64,000 nt of DNA from DASXKD01 sp963707905 (GTDB lineage: Bacteria; Actinomycetota; Actinomycetes; Streptosporangiales; Streptosporangiaceae): assembly GCA_963707905.1 (NCBI GenBank), contig CAVPSA010000018.1, positions 124,001-188,000 of the forward strand, written 5' to 3'. The notes beneath the pieces are model-generated. The model was given only the letters and a program-made list of their open reading frames with translations, did not search any database and was not told where the DNA came from. The position numbers and the translations under genes were made by a program. Below, piece after piece: positions 27,922 to 39,500 of the stretch. Numbering within the stretch: the stretch's first letter is position 1; every line of letters begins with the position of its first letter.

Positions 27922-28836
27922 ATGGGAGCACAGCTTCGGGCGGTCAGGCAGCGGATCCGGGCGATCCAGTCCACTGCCAAGATCACCCGCGCCCAGGAGC
28001 TCATCGCGTCCTCGCGGATCATCCAGGCGCAGCAGCGGGTGCGGGCCGCGACCCCCTACGCCGAGGAGCTCACCCGCGCGGTCGAGGCGGTGGTCAGCCG
28101 CTCCGCGCAGATAGACCATCCACTGGTGCGCGAGCCGGCCCGTGCCGAGCGGGTGGCCGTGCTGATCCTCACCAGCGACCGCGGCTTCTGCGGCGGCTTC
28201 AACGCCAACGTGCTGCGCGAGGCGCAGCGGCTGCGGGCGCATGTCGAGGAGGAGCGCGGTGCCGCGGTGCAGACCTACGTGAGCGGGACCAAGGGCATCA
28301 CCTGGCACCGGTTCCGCGAGCGTGAGCTGGCCGCCGAGTGGAGCGGCTACTCCGAGCGGCCCGCACCTGGCGACGCCGCGAAGATCGCCGCGGCGCTGAT
28401 CGAAGACTTCGAGCGCCCGGCCGCCGACGGTGGTGTGGACGAGATCCACCTCGTCTACACCCAGTTCGTGTCGATGCTCACGCAGCGGCCGGCGGTACGC
28501 CGCATCCTGCCGCTGGAGGTCCGGGAGGTCGAGGAGGAGCGCCCCGAGGGCCCGATCCCGCTGTATGACTTCGAGCCGTCGCCGCAGGCCGTTCTTGATG
28601 CCCTGCTGCCGTGGTACGTGGAGAACCGGATCTACCATGCGCTGCTGGAGAGCGCGGCCGCCGAGATCGCGGCGCGGCGGCGCGCCATGAAGTCGGCCAC
28701 CGACAACGCCAATGACCTGCTCGAGCAGTTCACCCGTGAAGCCAACAAGGCCCGCCAGGCCGAGATCACCCAGGAAATCAGTGAGATCGTCGGGGGCGCC
28801 AACGCGCTGGCCGAGACGATCGCAGGGAGCGAGTGA
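27922..28836 (+). CDS. atpG: ATP synthase F1 subunit gamma
   Basis: The rotor shaft subunit has 304 residues. It has long N- and C-terminal helices (RAVRQRIRAIQSTAKITRAQ and ATDNANDLLEQFTREANKAR), the conserved ITSDRGFCGGFNANVLRE near residue 75, and the end signature QAEITQEISEIVGGANAL. Confidence 0.96.
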   Translation: MGAQLRAVRQRIRAIQSTAKITRAQELIASSRIIQAQQRVRAATPYAEELTRAVEAVVSRSAQIDHPLVREPARAERVAVLILTSDRGFCGGFNANVLREAQRLRAHVEEERGAAVQTYVSGTKGITWHRFRERELAAEWSGYSERPAPGDAAKIAAALIEDFERPAADGGVDEIHLVYTQFVSMLTQRPAVRRILPLEVREVEEERPEGPIPLYDFEPSPQAVLDALLPWYVENRIYHALLESAAAEIAARRRAMKSATDNANDLLEQFTREANKARQAEITQEISEIVGGANALAETIAGSE

Positions 28837-28843
28837 GATCGCG

Positions 28844-30304
28844 ATGACCGTAACCGCAGAGAACACAGCCGCCGGGGACGGCCACGGCAGCGCTGGCCTG
28901 ACCGGCCAGGTCGCGCGGGTCACCGGCCCGGTCGTGGACGTGGAGTTCGGCGCCGAGCAGATGCCCGACATCTACAACGCGCTGCAGGTGGACGTAACGC
29001 TGGGCGAGGAGGTCAAGACGCTGACCCTGGAGGTCGCGCTGCACATCGGGGACAACATGGTGCGGGCGATCTCCATGGAGCCCACCGACGGGCTGGTGCG
29101 GGGCGCCACGGTCACCGACACCGGCGGCCCGATCACGGTACCGGTCGGCGACGTCACCAAGGGCCATGTGTTCAACGTGCTCGGCGAAACGCTGGACGTG
29201 CCGACCGCGTCCCTGAATATCACTGACCGCTGGTCGATCCACCGGGATCCCCCGGCGTTCGACAAGCTGGAGGCGAGGACGGAGATCCTGGAGACCGGGA
29301 TCAAGGTGCTCGACCTGCTGACGCCGTACGTCAAGGGCGGCAAGGTCGGCCTGTTCGGCGGTGCGGGCGTCGGCAAGACCGTGCTCATCCAGGAGATGAT
29401 CACGCGAGTCGCCAAGAACTTCGGCGGTGTCTCGGTGTTCGCCGGGGTCGGCGAGCGCACCCGCGAAGGCAACGACCTGTTCATCGAGATGACCGAGTCG
29501 AACGTGATCAAGGACACCGCCCTGGTGTTCGGCCAGATGGACGAGCCCCCGGGCACCCGGCTGCGGGTCGGGCTGGCCGCGCTGACCATGGCCGAGTACT
29601 TCCGCGACGTGCAGGGCCAGGACGTCCTGCTGTTCATCGACAACATCTTCCGGTTCACCCAGGCCGGCTCCGAGGTGTCCACCCTGCTCGGCCGGATGCC
29701 CTCGGCGGTGGGCTACCAGCCCACCCTCGCCGACGAGATGGGCCAGCTTCAGGAGCGGATCACCTCCACCCGGGGCCACTCCATCACCTCCATGCAGGCG
29801 ATCTACGTCCCCGCCGACGACATCACCGACCCGGCTCCGCACACCACGTTCGCCCACCTGGACGCGACCACGGTGCTGTCCCGGGCGATCACCGAGAAGG
29901 GCATCTTCCCCGCGGTCGACCCGCTCGACTCCACCTCCCGCATCCTGGACGCCAACTACGTGGGCCAGGAGCACTACGACGTCGCTCGTGAGGTGCAGCG
30001 GATCCTGCAGCGGTACAAGGAGCTGCAGGACATCATCGCCATCCTCGGCATCGACGAGCTGTCCGAAGAGGACCAGGTCACGGTCAAGCGGGCCAGGCGG
30101 ATCGAGCGGTTCCTGTCGCACCCGATGTTCGTCGCCGAGCAGTTCACCGGCCAGCCGGGCGTGTTCGTGCCGCTGTCCGAGACGGTGTCCTCGTTCAAGG
30201 CGCTCTGCGAGGGCAAGTACGACAACATCCCCGAGCAGGCGTTCTTCATGTGCGGCGGGATCGAGGACGTGGAGCGCAAGGCCCAGGAGCTGGAGCGGCA
30301 GTGA
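28844..30304 (+). CDS. atpD: ATP synthase F1 subunit beta
   Basis: This is the catalytic subunit. The 486 residues carry an N-terminal barrel (VARVTGPVVDVEFG), Walker A GGAGVGKTVLIQE (about 171), the catalytic GERTREGND, the Walker B region VLLFIDNIFRFTQAGSEVS, and the SITSMQAIYVPADD signature. The ATG at 28844 is 7 bases after the atpG stop; a longer in-frame start would overlap atpG by over 120 bases. Confidence 0.97.
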   Translation: MTVTAENTAAGDGHGSAGLTGQVARVTGPVVDVEFGAEQMPDIYNALQVDVTLGEEVKTLTLEVALHIGDNMVRAISMEPTDGLVRGATVTDTGGPITVPVGDVTKGHVFNVLGETLDVPTASLNITDRWSIHRDPPAFDKLEARTEILETGIKVLDLLTPYVKGGKVGLFGGAGVGKTVLIQEMITRVAKNFGGVSVFAGVGERTREGNDLFIEMTESNVIKDTALVFGQMDEPPGTRLRVGLAALTMAEYFRDVQGQDVLLFIDNIFRFTQAGSEVSTLLGRMPSAVGYQPTLADEMGQLQERITSTRGHSITSMQAIYVPADDITDPAPHTTFAHLDATTVLSRAITEKGIFPAVDPLDSTSRILDANYVGQEHYDVAREVQRILQRYKELQDIIAILGIDELSEEDQVTVKRARRIERFLSHPMFVAEQFTGQPGVFVPLSETVSSFKALCEGKYDNIPEQAFFMCGGIEDVERKAQELERQ

Positions 30305-30338
30305 GCACCAAGCCCGGAGCGGGAGGCGGGCCACCGAC

Positions 30339-30755
30339 GTGAGCGTGCGAGTGGAGCTGGTGGCCCCGGACGGCGAGATCTGGTCCGGCATGGCCCGGAT
30401 GGTGATCGCCAAGACCCTCGACGGCGATATCGGCATCCTCACCGGGCACCCGCCTGTGGTCGGGCTTCTGGCCGATGCCAGCCTGGTCAGGATCCTGGAC
30501 GTCGAGGACGGCGGGAGCGAGGGCCGGGGTGAGGTCCGCGCGGCGGTGAGCAGCGGCTTCCTCTCGGTCGCCGACGACCGGGTCTCGATCCTGGTGCGCC
30601 AGGCCGAGCTCGGCTCCGAGGTGGAGGTTTCCGCCGCCCGGGCCCGGCTCGACACCGCCTTGGCCGAGGCCGGGCAGTTGCCGCCGGGCGAGACCGAACC
30701 CCTTGAGGTGAGATACTCGCGCGCCGTGCTGCGAGCCACTGGCGACCAGTCCTGA
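30339..30755 (+). CDS. atpC: ATP synthase F1 subunit epsilon
   Basis: This 138-residue protein has the N-terminal beta-sandwich (VELVAPDGEIWSGMARMVIAKTLDGDIGILTGHPP). A shortened C-terminal helical part follows (EVEVSAARARLDTALAEAG). It is the regulatory rotor subunit and closes the operon. GGGAGGCGGG precedes the GTG start. Confidence 0.94.
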   Translation: MSVRVELVAPDGEIWSGMARMVIAKTLDGDIGILTGHPPVVGLLADASLVRILDVEDGGSEGRGEVRAAVSSGFLSVADDRVSILVRQAELGSEVEVSAARARLDTALAEAGQLPPGETEPLEVRYSRAVLRATGDQS

Positions 30756-30779
30756 CGAGAGCCAGCGGCCGGGCCGGGG

Positions 30780-31223
30780 ATGAGCACAGCGATTGCGCTC
30801 GATGCGGCCTGGATCTTCGCCGCCTTCCTTGCCGTCGTCGTGCTCTGCGCGATCGGCCTGGCCATCCGCCGGATGCTCCTGGACCGTGGCGGCGGCACGG
30901 TGGAGTGCGGGCTGCGCAGGCCCGGTGGCACCTGGCGGCTGGGCGTCGCCGCCTACGGAGAGGATGAGCTGCGCTGGTACGACGCGGTCGGCGTGCTGCT
31001 CACTCCGGAGGAAGTGCTGGCCCGGCGGACCCTGTCGGTTACGTCAAGGCGCGAGGCCTATCCCGCCGAAGCCGCGCTGCTTGGGCGGGGGATGGTCGTG
31101 GTGTCCTGCACCGCGGGGGAGACACCGGAGAACGTGGAACTCGCCATGGCCGAGGGCGCGCTGACCGGCTTCCTGGCCTGGCTGGAATCCGCCCCGCCCG
31201 GCTCCTATCCACTGAGCCCCTAG
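30780..31223 (+). CDS. DUF2550 membrane protein
   Basis: The 147 residues comprise one N-terminal helix (AWIFAAFLAVVVLCAIGLAI) and a cytoplasmic domain with GGTVECGLRRPGGTWRLGVA and YGEDELRWYDAVG. This is the DUF2550 family, found directly after atpC across actinobacteria. Function unknown. It starts 24 bases after atpC and is probably in the same transcript. Confidence 0.85.
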   Translation: MSTAIALDAAWIFAAFLAVVVLCAIGLAIRRMLLDRGGGTVECGLRRPGGTWRLGVAAYGEDELRWYDAVGVLLTPEEVLARRTLSVTSRREAYPAEAALLGRGMVVVSCTAGETPENVELAMAEGALTGFLAWLESAPPGSYPLSP

Positions 31224-31226
31224 CGA

Positions 31227-31281
31227 GCACGCTCGGCGCCGGCTGGCACGCTCGGCGCCGGACCAGCGCGCTCAGCGCCGG
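31227..31281. repeat. Three imperfect GC-rich repeats between convergent genes
   Basis: GCACGCTCGGCGCCGG occurs at 31227-31242 and 31246-31261, and a variant occurs at 31266-31281. Each contains the palindrome CGGCGCCG or a near form. The position between two gene ends suggests a termination zone. Confidence 0.6.
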
Positions 31282-31290
31282 ACGGTGCGG

Positions 31291-31896
31291 TCAGCGCTCG
31301 CCGCCGGGCTTCCACAGCACGTCGCCACGGCCGGCGTTGGCCCGGCGGGCCAGGATGAACAACAGGTCAGAGAGCCGGTTGAGATACTTGGCGGTGGCCG
31401 GGTTCACCGAGTCAGGGTAGGCCTCCAGGGCCGCCCAGGCGCTGCGCTCGGCCCGGCGCACCACGGTCCGTGCGGTGTGCAGCAGCGCCGCCCCCGGCGT
31501 GCCGCCGGGCAGGATGAAGCTGCGCAGCGTGGGCAGGCCCTCGTTGTGCTCGTCGCATGCCCGCTCCAGGTCGCTGATATAGCTTTCCTCGACCCGCAGC
31601 GGCGGGTACTTCGGGTCGCTGACCACCGGGTTGCACAGGTCCGCGCCGACGTCGAACATCTCGTTCTGGACCCGGGTGAGCAGCGCCGCGATATCGGAGT
31701 CAAGCTGGCCGAGCGCGAGCGCGGTGCCTATGGCGCAATTGGCCTCGTCCACGTCGGCGTAGGCGGCCAGCCGCGGATCCCCCTTGGCGACGCGGCTGCC
31801 GTCACCGAGTGCGGTCGTCCCGCCATCACCGGTCCTGGTGTAGATGCGGGAGAGCACCACAGGATTGTCACGGGCGTCTTTGGCGTCTGCTGGCAT
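31291..31896 (-). CDS. Cob(I)alamin adenosyltransferase (PduO type)
   Basis: The enzyme adds the adenosyl group to cob(I)alamin to make coenzyme B12. The 201-residue protein has the ATP-binding N-terminus YTRTGDGGTTALGDGSRVAK and YADVDEANCAIG. The C-terminus has the VRRAERSAWAA motif and the final LNRLSDLLFILARRAN, typical of the PduO/CobA2 family. The ATG follows GGTGAG. It is found after atpC-DUF2550 in related genomes and serves methylmalonyl-CoA mutase, as do the epimerase and MeaB in this window. Confidence 0.93.
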   Translation of the reverse strand: MPADAKDARDNPVVLSRIYTRTGDGGTTALGDGSRVAKGDPRLAAYADVDEANCAIGTALALGQLDSDIAALLTRVQNEMFDVGADLCNPVVSDPKYPPLRVEESYISDLERACDEHNEGLPTLRSFILPGGTPGAALLHTARTVVRRAERSAWAALEAYPDSVNPATAKYLNRLSDLLFILARRANAGRGDVLWKPGGER

Positions 31897-32178
31897 GGAC
31901 TCACCGTAGCGGGCACGGCCCGTTTCCGGGCAAGCCGGGCGTCGTATGGCACGGATCTGCCCGCCACCTGCCCGCCCAGGAACAATGTGATCAATAGCCT
32001 GACCTTGGGGTATTCACATCCTGACAACGATGTGGCATCGTATAAATGCGAAGAGTCACAACTGACTCAACGTAACGACCTGGCCCTGCTGGCCATCCGC
32101 CCGGCGGATCTCGGGGGCCCGCCGGAGCGAGCGGTGGCAGGCAGGACGGAGGGGTGAGCCCCGGCCGCAAAAGCGCCC
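31897..32178. promoter_or_regulatory. Intergenic region with a candidate promoter
   Basis: No gene seen. Around 32005-32050 there is an AT-rich segment with the small palindrome ACGATG-TGG-CATCGT followed directly by TATAAA. This could be an operator plus -10 box for the rightward gene, although the spacing to a -35 element is not ideal. Confidence 0.35.
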
Positions 32179-32301
32179 GGGGCTCACCCGGATCTACCCG
32201 CGGAAAGGCCCGGAGGGGGAGCCGCTCCATGCCCCAGAGCGGCAGGGGGCTCACCCGGATCTACCCGCGGAAAGGCCCGGAGGGGGAGCCGCTCCATGCC
32301 C
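32179..32301. repeat. 56-base tandem duplication upstream of the GMC oxidoreductase
   Basis: Bases 32179-32234 recur almost exactly at 32246-32301 (period 67). Each contains GGCTCACCCGGATCTACC and GGAGGGGGAGCCGCTCCATG. No gene uses it; the element lies about 180 bases before the oxidoreductase start. Confidence 0.8.
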
Positions 32302-32481
32302 GGAAGGGGCGGCAAGGCTCATGCAGGCCTGGCCGACGGTGTGGCACGGACCTGGTCTCTGGCGTTATCGTTGCGCTGCTCTCGGCAGATCACGGCGACC
32401 CGGCCGGGGACGGTCCGGCGAGCTGCCGGGCGGCGGGTTAGGGTTGTCCTTTCGCACGCGTTCTGCGGTCTTGAGGTGGCT

Positions 32482-34131
32482 GTGTACGACTATGTCATCG
32501 TTGGTGCCGGTAGTGCGGGATGTGTCCTGGCGCTGCGCCTCACCGAGAACCCTTCGGCGCGGGTTCTGCTGATCGAGGCCGGCCCCCCGGACGATGCCGA
32601 TGAGATCCACATCCCGGCGGCGCTGAACCTGCTGTTCCAGAGCACCTACGACTGGGACTTCCACACCGTGCCCCAGGAGCGGGCGGCAGGGCGGGCCATC
32701 TACTGGCCGCGCGGGCGGATGCTCGGCGGGTCTTCATCGATGAACGCCATGATCTACATCCGGGGCAACCGCCACGACTACGACACCTGGCGGGACGAGT
32801 ACGGCTGCAGCGGCTGGGGTTACGCCGACCTGATGCCGTACTTCCGCCGGGCCGAGAGCAACTCCCGCGGTGCCGATGCCTACCACGGCGGGACCGGGCC
32901 GCTGTCCGTGTCCGACCTGGCCTTCCAGTCGGCGATGACCAAGACGTGGGTCGCCGCCGCCCAGGAGTGCGGGCTGCCCGCCAACGACGACTTCAACGGC
33001 GCACAGCAGGACGGGAGCGGCTTCTACCAGGTGACCCAGAAGGATGGCCGCCGGTGCTCCGCCGCGGACGCCTATCTGCGCCCGGCCATGGCGCGGCCCA
33101 ACCTTGAGGTCAAGACCGACGCGCGCGTCACCAAGGTCGTGGTGGAGGGCGGCCGGGCCGCCGGGGTGCGGTACCTGCAGCGTGGCGTCGAGGAGACCGC
33201 CTACGCCCAGGGCGAGGTCATCCTGAGCGCCGGCGCCGTCGGCAGCCCGCAGTTGCTCATGCTGTCCGGTATCGGGCCCGCCGACCACCTGCGCGAGGTC
33301 GGTGTCAGCGTGGTCGTGGACAGCCCCGGCGTGGGCGCGAACCTGTCCGATCATCCGGTCGTGCCCGCTATCTGGCGGACCCCGAAGGTGCCCGCGCTGT
33401 GGGAGAAGGCGGGCCCGAAGAACCTGTTCCGCTGGCAACTGCGCCATTCCGGGCCGTTCACCTCCAACGTGGCCGAATCCGGCGGGTTCAGCCGGACCCG
33501 GCCCTCGCTGGCCGCGCCTGACCTGCAGTGGCACGTGCTGCCCACGCCGTTCCTGAACGAGGGCCTGGCCGATCCGCAGACCCGGGCATTCACGCTGCTC
33601 ATCACGCTGGTCGATGTCGGCAGCCGGGGGCGGATCTGGCTGCGCAGCACCGACCCACGGCACAAGCCCGCGATCGACCCGGCCTACCTGTCCGACAGCA
33701 CGGACATCGCCCCGCTGGTGGAGGGCGTCCGGATGGCCCGCGAGTTCGCGGTGGCCAGCCCGCTGGCCAAGGTCTGCACCGACGAACTGGCCCCAGGTCC
33801 CGAGGTGCACACCGACGCCGAGGTGCGCGAGTGGATCCGGCGCGACCTGGGCACCCTGTACCACCCGGTCGGGACCTGCGCCATGGGCGGCGACTCCCGG
33901 CTGGCCGTCGCCAAGATCACCAGCGTGGTGGACCCGGAACTGCGGGTGCGCGGCGTCGAGGGCCTGCGGGTCGTGGACGCGTCGGTGATGCCGGCCGTGA
34001 CCAGGGGCAACACCAACGCCCCCACCATCGCCATTGCCGAGCGCGCCGCGGACCTGATCATCGGCCGGGCGCCGCTGGAGCCGGTCGACCCGGCGCTGGA
34101 ACCCGAGCCGCTCCCCGCCGAACTCGCCTAA
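32482..34131 (+). CDS. GMC-family FAD oxidoreductase
   Basis: This flavoenzyme of the glucose-methanol-choline family oxidises an alcohol of unknown identity. The 549 residues have the FAD-binding DYVIVGAGSAGCVLALRL at the start, the signature GGSSSMNAMIYIRG near residue 90, and SAGAVGSPQLLMLSGIGP near 250. The catalytic His is in LYHPVGTCAMG (about residue 461), and NTNAPTIAIAERAADLI lies near the end. Choline dehydrogenase-like enzymes look similar. GTG 32482 has GAGG five bases upstream; GTG 32476 is an alternative. Confidence 0.88.
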   Translation: MYDYVIVGAGSAGCVLALRLTENPSARVLLIEAGPPDDADEIHIPAALNLLFQSTYDWDFHTVPQERAAGRAIYWPRGRMLGGSSSMNAMIYIRGNRHDYDTWRDEYGCSGWGYADLMPYFRRAESNSRGADAYHGGTGPLSVSDLAFQSAMTKTWVAAAQECGLPANDDFNGAQQDGSGFYQVTQKDGRRCSAADAYLRPAMARPNLEVKTDARVTKVVVEGGRAAGVRYLQRGVEETAYAQGEVILSAGAVGSPQLLMLSGIGPADHLREVGVSVVVDSPGVGANLSDHPVVPAIWRTPKVPALWEKAGPKNLFRWQLRHSGPFTSNVAESGGFSRTRPSLAAPDLQWHVLPTPFLNEGLADPQTRAFTLLITLVDVGSRGRIWLRSTDPRHKPAIDPAYLSDSTDIAPLVEGVRMAREFAVASPLAKVCTDELAPGPEVHTDAEVREWIRRDLGTLYHPVGTCAMGGDSRLAVAKITSVVDPELRVRGVEGLRVVDASVMPAVTRGNTNAPTIAIAERAADLIIGRAPLEPVDPALEPEPLPAELA

Positions 34132-34237
34132 TCCTGGACCTTAGCCAGCCGGATGACGTGCTGATCGCGGGCGGGGCCGGGAGCATCTCCATTGTCGTTT
34201 GAGAAGAGAATCGCCGACCCGCCCTTCTTCGCATGGT

Positions 34238-34960
34238 TCAGCTCGGCAGCCCCGGCTGCTGCAAAATCAGCACGATCGACAGGATCAGCAGCACGGATCC
34301 GAATGTGATCAAGGCGTACCGGACGCCGTTCAGCTTGAACGAGCTGCCGATGCCCACCAGGAACAGCACCGCGGCCAGGAATACCGTAATCCGGACGAAG
34401 TTGTCGCCGGTTTGCGCGTCCTGGTTGCCCGCGTTGAATTTCGCGGTGGCCTCGTCGTCGAGCGCGTTGGCCTGCGCCAGCGCGGGCAGCTTGTACTGAG
34501 GCATGTACGTCGGGCCGGGCGGGGCGTGCGGGTTGTGCAGCGGATCGGTCGCCATCCACGCATTGAAAGCGACCCGGAACTGCGGCCGGAAACGGTGCTC
34601 CGCGATTGCTTCTTTCTGCGGGCTGTCCAGGGTGAACGCGATGAACCAGGCGTTGAAGGTCGAGGCGTCGAAGTTACGCTGTGAGAGGGCGATGAGGTCG
34701 TCCCGGGTGGCCAGGTTGCGCATCGTCGAGGACTGGGCGATCTCGACCCGCGATGCCGTGCCCCAGCGGGCCGCAGAGTACCCGGCCCAGGCAGCCGTAA
34801 TGGTGACGAGCGCCAGCAGCACCGCCTCGCCGATCTGGATGAGCCGGGAATGACGGTCACCGGACTCACTGTGACTGTCTTCCTCGTTGGTTCGCCGCGC
34901 CGCCTCGCCATGCTCATGCAGTTTCTTGCCAGTCTCGATTGGGTCCAGTCCCTCGCCCAT
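34238..34960 (-). CDS. Unknown membrane protein
   Basis: The 240 residues comprise a charged N-terminus and a helix (RLIQIGEAVLLALVTITAAWAGYSA, about 40-64). An extracytoplasmic region of about 110 residues with several conserved-looking Arg/Asp residues follows. Two closely spaced C-terminal helices (ITVFLAAVLFLVGIGSSF and YALITFGSVLLILSIVLIL) complete it. No family recognised. It is separated from GlgX by about 500 gene-free bases and is transcribed towards the GMC gene. Confidence 0.75.
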   Translation of the reverse strand: MGEGLDPIETGKKLHEHGEAARRTNEEDSHSESGDRHSRLIQIGEAVLLALVTITAAWAGYSAARWGTASRVEIAQSSTMRNLATRDDLIALSQRNFDASTFNAWFIAFTLDSPQKEAIAEHRFRPQFRVAFNAWMATDPLHNPHAPPGPTYMPQYKLPALAQANALDDEATAKFNAGNQDAQTGDNFVRITVFLAAVLFLVGIGSSFKLNGVRYALITFGSVLLILSIVLILQQPGLPS

Positions 34961-35467
34961 GGGCCCCCATCCCGCACCAGCCGCTCAGGGAGTGCATCCG
35001 GCCGTCAGGCAGCCGTGCACAGTCTCAGCCTGTCAGCCAGCGACCTGGCGGCACCACCCCTCCTGGATGAAGACGAGGGCGAGAATGGCCGGCGCCGGGA
35101 TCTGGCACGCCGTCACTCACGCCTCCTATGGCGCAGCCGGCAGTGATGAGTTTGCTAACCGTTCACCTGCTGGTTACACACGCTCCGGTTCGCGCCATTT
35201 CGGCTTCCCGAAGATGGGCGTCGCCGGGCTTGCCCTCTTCACCCGCTTGGGGTGATGAACGCATGTTTCCAGCCATATAGAAACGGCATAGAGGCCGACC
35301 TGAATGTTGACGGGTGCCAGGATCATGTTTGGTCATAGGCGCGCACGACACGGGGACAGCGCGGCACATCGGAACGCGACGGGGCTGGCAGTGGGTGCTG
35401 AACGGGATCGGGTAGCTGGGTTCGGGCGGCTGGAGGGCGGGCTGCGGCAGGGCGGGGAGTGGCAGCA
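34961..35467. other. Gene-free region between divergent genes
   Basis: About 500 bases hold the upstream regions of the membrane protein (left) and glgX (right). I see no supportable gene, tRNA or strong hairpin. Part of it (about 35130-35340) is less GC-rich than the surroundings. Confidence 0.4.
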
Positions 35468-37669
<2,202 letters not shown>

Positions 37670-37818
37670 ACGCGCCGTTAGCGCGCAATCCGCGCTCAAT
37701 CCCCGCTACATCCTCCGCTGACATGCTTCGGGCAAGTGCCTGAGCGGCCAGCCAGCGGGGGCCCGGCCGCTCGGACAGGTGCCAGGGCGGCCAGCCGGCG
37801 GGGGCCCGGCCGCCCGGA

Positions 37819-37870
37819 GCTATCGCTGAGCGGGGTCCCGAAGGGGAGCGGGGCCCTACTCAGCGATAGC
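37819..37870. terminator. Hairpin between convergent glgX and aldehyde dehydrogenase genes
   Basis: GCTATCGCTGAG (37819-37830) pairs with CTCAGCGATAGC (37859-37870). The right arm includes the stop codon of the leftward gene. A duplicated GGCC AGC C(A/G)GCGGGGGCCCGGCCG segment precedes it (37748-37816). Confidence 0.7.
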
Positions 37871-39368
37871 GCTTGCCATGCAGCAGGGTGGTGAGCGTCA
37901 GTAGCCGGTTCATGTCCTTGTCGCTGCGCGCCAGCGAGGTCAGGTTCAGCGGCGGCTTCATCCGCTGCCGGGTGATCGACTTGGCCCGGCTGAACTCCCG
38001 CAGCCCGTCCGCGCCGTGTATCCGGCCGAAACCGGAGTCGCCGATCCCGCCGAACGGGAGCGACGGCACGGTGGCGTACGCGATCACCGAGTTGATCGAG
38101 GTCATGCCGCTGCGCAGCGCCCGCGCCGTGTCCATGGCCTTCTTCGCGTTCTTGGCGAACACCGCGGAGCCGAGCGCGTACCGGCTCGCGTTCGCCAGCT
38201 TCACCGCCTCGGACATGTCGTTCACGCTGGTCACCGTGATGGTGGGCCCGAACGTCTCGTCCTGCACCGCCATGCTCTGCTCCGGCACATCGGCCAGCAG
38301 CACCGGGTCCACATACGGCCGGCGGATGCTCTGCATGCCGCCGAGGACCGCGCGCCCGCCCCGGGCCAGGGCGTCCGCGATGTGATCCTCCACCACGTCG
38401 ATCTGGCCCGGCATGGTCATCGGCCCGTAGCTGGCCTCCCGGTCATCGCCGGCCCGCGCCGCGGCCATCCGCTCGGACAGCTTCTCCACGAACGTGTGGT
38501 AGACCTCGTCCACGACGTAGACCCGCTCTATCCCGATGCAGGTCTGCCCGGCGTTCGACACCGCGCCCCAGGCGGCGGCGTCGGCGGCCGCGTCCAGGTC
38601 CGCGTCGGCGCCAACGAGCATGGCATCCTTGCCGCCGCACTCGGCGATCATCGGCGTCAGGTTCTGCGCGCACGCGGCCATCACCTTGCGGGCGGTGGGG
38701 CTCGACCCGGTGAACGCGATCTTGTTGACCGCGCTCAGCGCGAGCGCCTCGCCGGTCGTGCCCGCGCCGGTGATCAGTTGCAGTACCGGCTTCTCCGGCA
38801 CGACCTCGGCGAACGAACTGACCAGCCAGCCACCGACGGCGGGGGAGAACTCGCTGGGCTTGAACACCACGGCGTTGCCCGCCGCGAGTGCGTAGGCCAG
38901 CGAGCCCATCGGGGTGAACACCGGGTAGTTCCACGGGCCGATCACGCCGATCACGCCGAGCGGCGCGTACTCGACGTAGGAAGCCTGGTTCAGCGCGGTG
39001 AGCCCGCTGCGCACCCGGTGCGCGCTCAGCACCCGGCGGGCATTCTTGGCCGCCCAGTCGATGTGCACGATCGCCAGGACGATCTCCAGCTTGGCGTCGT
39101 CCAGTGGCTTGCCGGTCTCGGTGTGCATGAGTTCGGCGAGCCGCCCGATATAGCGGGTCAGGTGCGACTTCCAGGCCAGCAGGCGGGCCTGCCGCTGCTT
39201 CCAGTCCAGGCCGGCCCACCAGGCCGCGGCGTCGTGCGCCCGCTCCACGGCGGCGTTCACCTCGGCCTGGCCGAGCACGGGGAAGGTGGCGATGACTTCG
39301 GAGGTCGCTGGGTTGACCGAATCGAAGGTCTCGGGGGCACTCGTCTGTCCTGCCTGCAGCGTGTCCAT
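37860..39368 (-). CDS. Aldehyde dehydrogenase, succinate-semialdehyde type
   Basis: This NAD(P)-dependent oxidation enzyme has 502 residues. It has the N-terminal NPATSEVIATFP, the cofactor loop GPWNYPVFTPMGSLAYALAAGNAVVFKPSE (in two adjoining parts), the general-base Glu in IAECGGKDAMLVGAD (about 243), the nucleophilic Cys in NAGQTCIGIERV (about 277) and the C-terminal SLPFGGIGDSGFGRIHG. The closest-looking group is actinobacterial succinic semialdehyde dehydrogenase, but substrate specificity is inferred. The last strand and stop lie in a hairpin shared with the glgX end. Confidence 0.88.
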   Translation of the reverse strand: MDTLQAGQTSAPETFDSVNPATSEVIATFPVLGQAEVNAAVERAHDAAAWWAGLDWKQRQARLLAWKSHLTRYIGRLAELMHTETGKPLDDAKLEIVLAIVHIDWAAKNARRVLSAHRVRSGLTALNQASYVEYAPLGVIGVIGPWNYPVFTPMGSLAYALAAGNAVVFKPSEFSPAVGGWLVSSFAEVVPEKPVLQLITGAGTTGEALALSAVNKIAFTGSSPTARKVMAACAQNLTPMIAECGGKDAMLVGADADLDAAADAAAWGAVSNAGQTCIGIERVYVVDEVYHTFVEKLSERMAAARAGDDREASYGPMTMPGQIDVVEDHIADALARGGRAVLGGMQSIRRPYVDPVLLADVPEQSMAVQDETFGPTITVTSVNDMSEAVKLANASRYALGSAVFAKNAKKAMDTARALRSGMTSINSVIAYATVPSLPFGGIGDSGFGRIHGADGLREFSRAKSITRQRMKPPLNLTSLARSDKDMNRLLTLTTLLHGKRYR

Positions 39369-39500
39369 CAGTCCTCGCGTCTCGCCCGGCCGCCGTGCGC
39401 CGCCTGTTACGCGTTAGTAAACCACCATCGCCGGCGGCCGCTCAGATACCGCCGCCGAGCCGCACCGGCCGGCACCGCTCATCTGGTTGACTGGGGGATC

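Noticed and set aside
31227..31281. Possible CRISPR-like array
   Set aside because: There are only three imperfect 16-base repeats with 3-4 base gaps, no spacers and no cas genes.
34850..35255. Plus-strand genes opposite the membrane protein
   Set aside because: They overlap the start of the better supported minus-strand protein and show no conserved features.
38016..39500. Upstream extension of the RibD-like gene
   Set aside because: The frame runs antisense through the aldehyde dehydrogenase. The conserved reductase starts just after GTG 39501.
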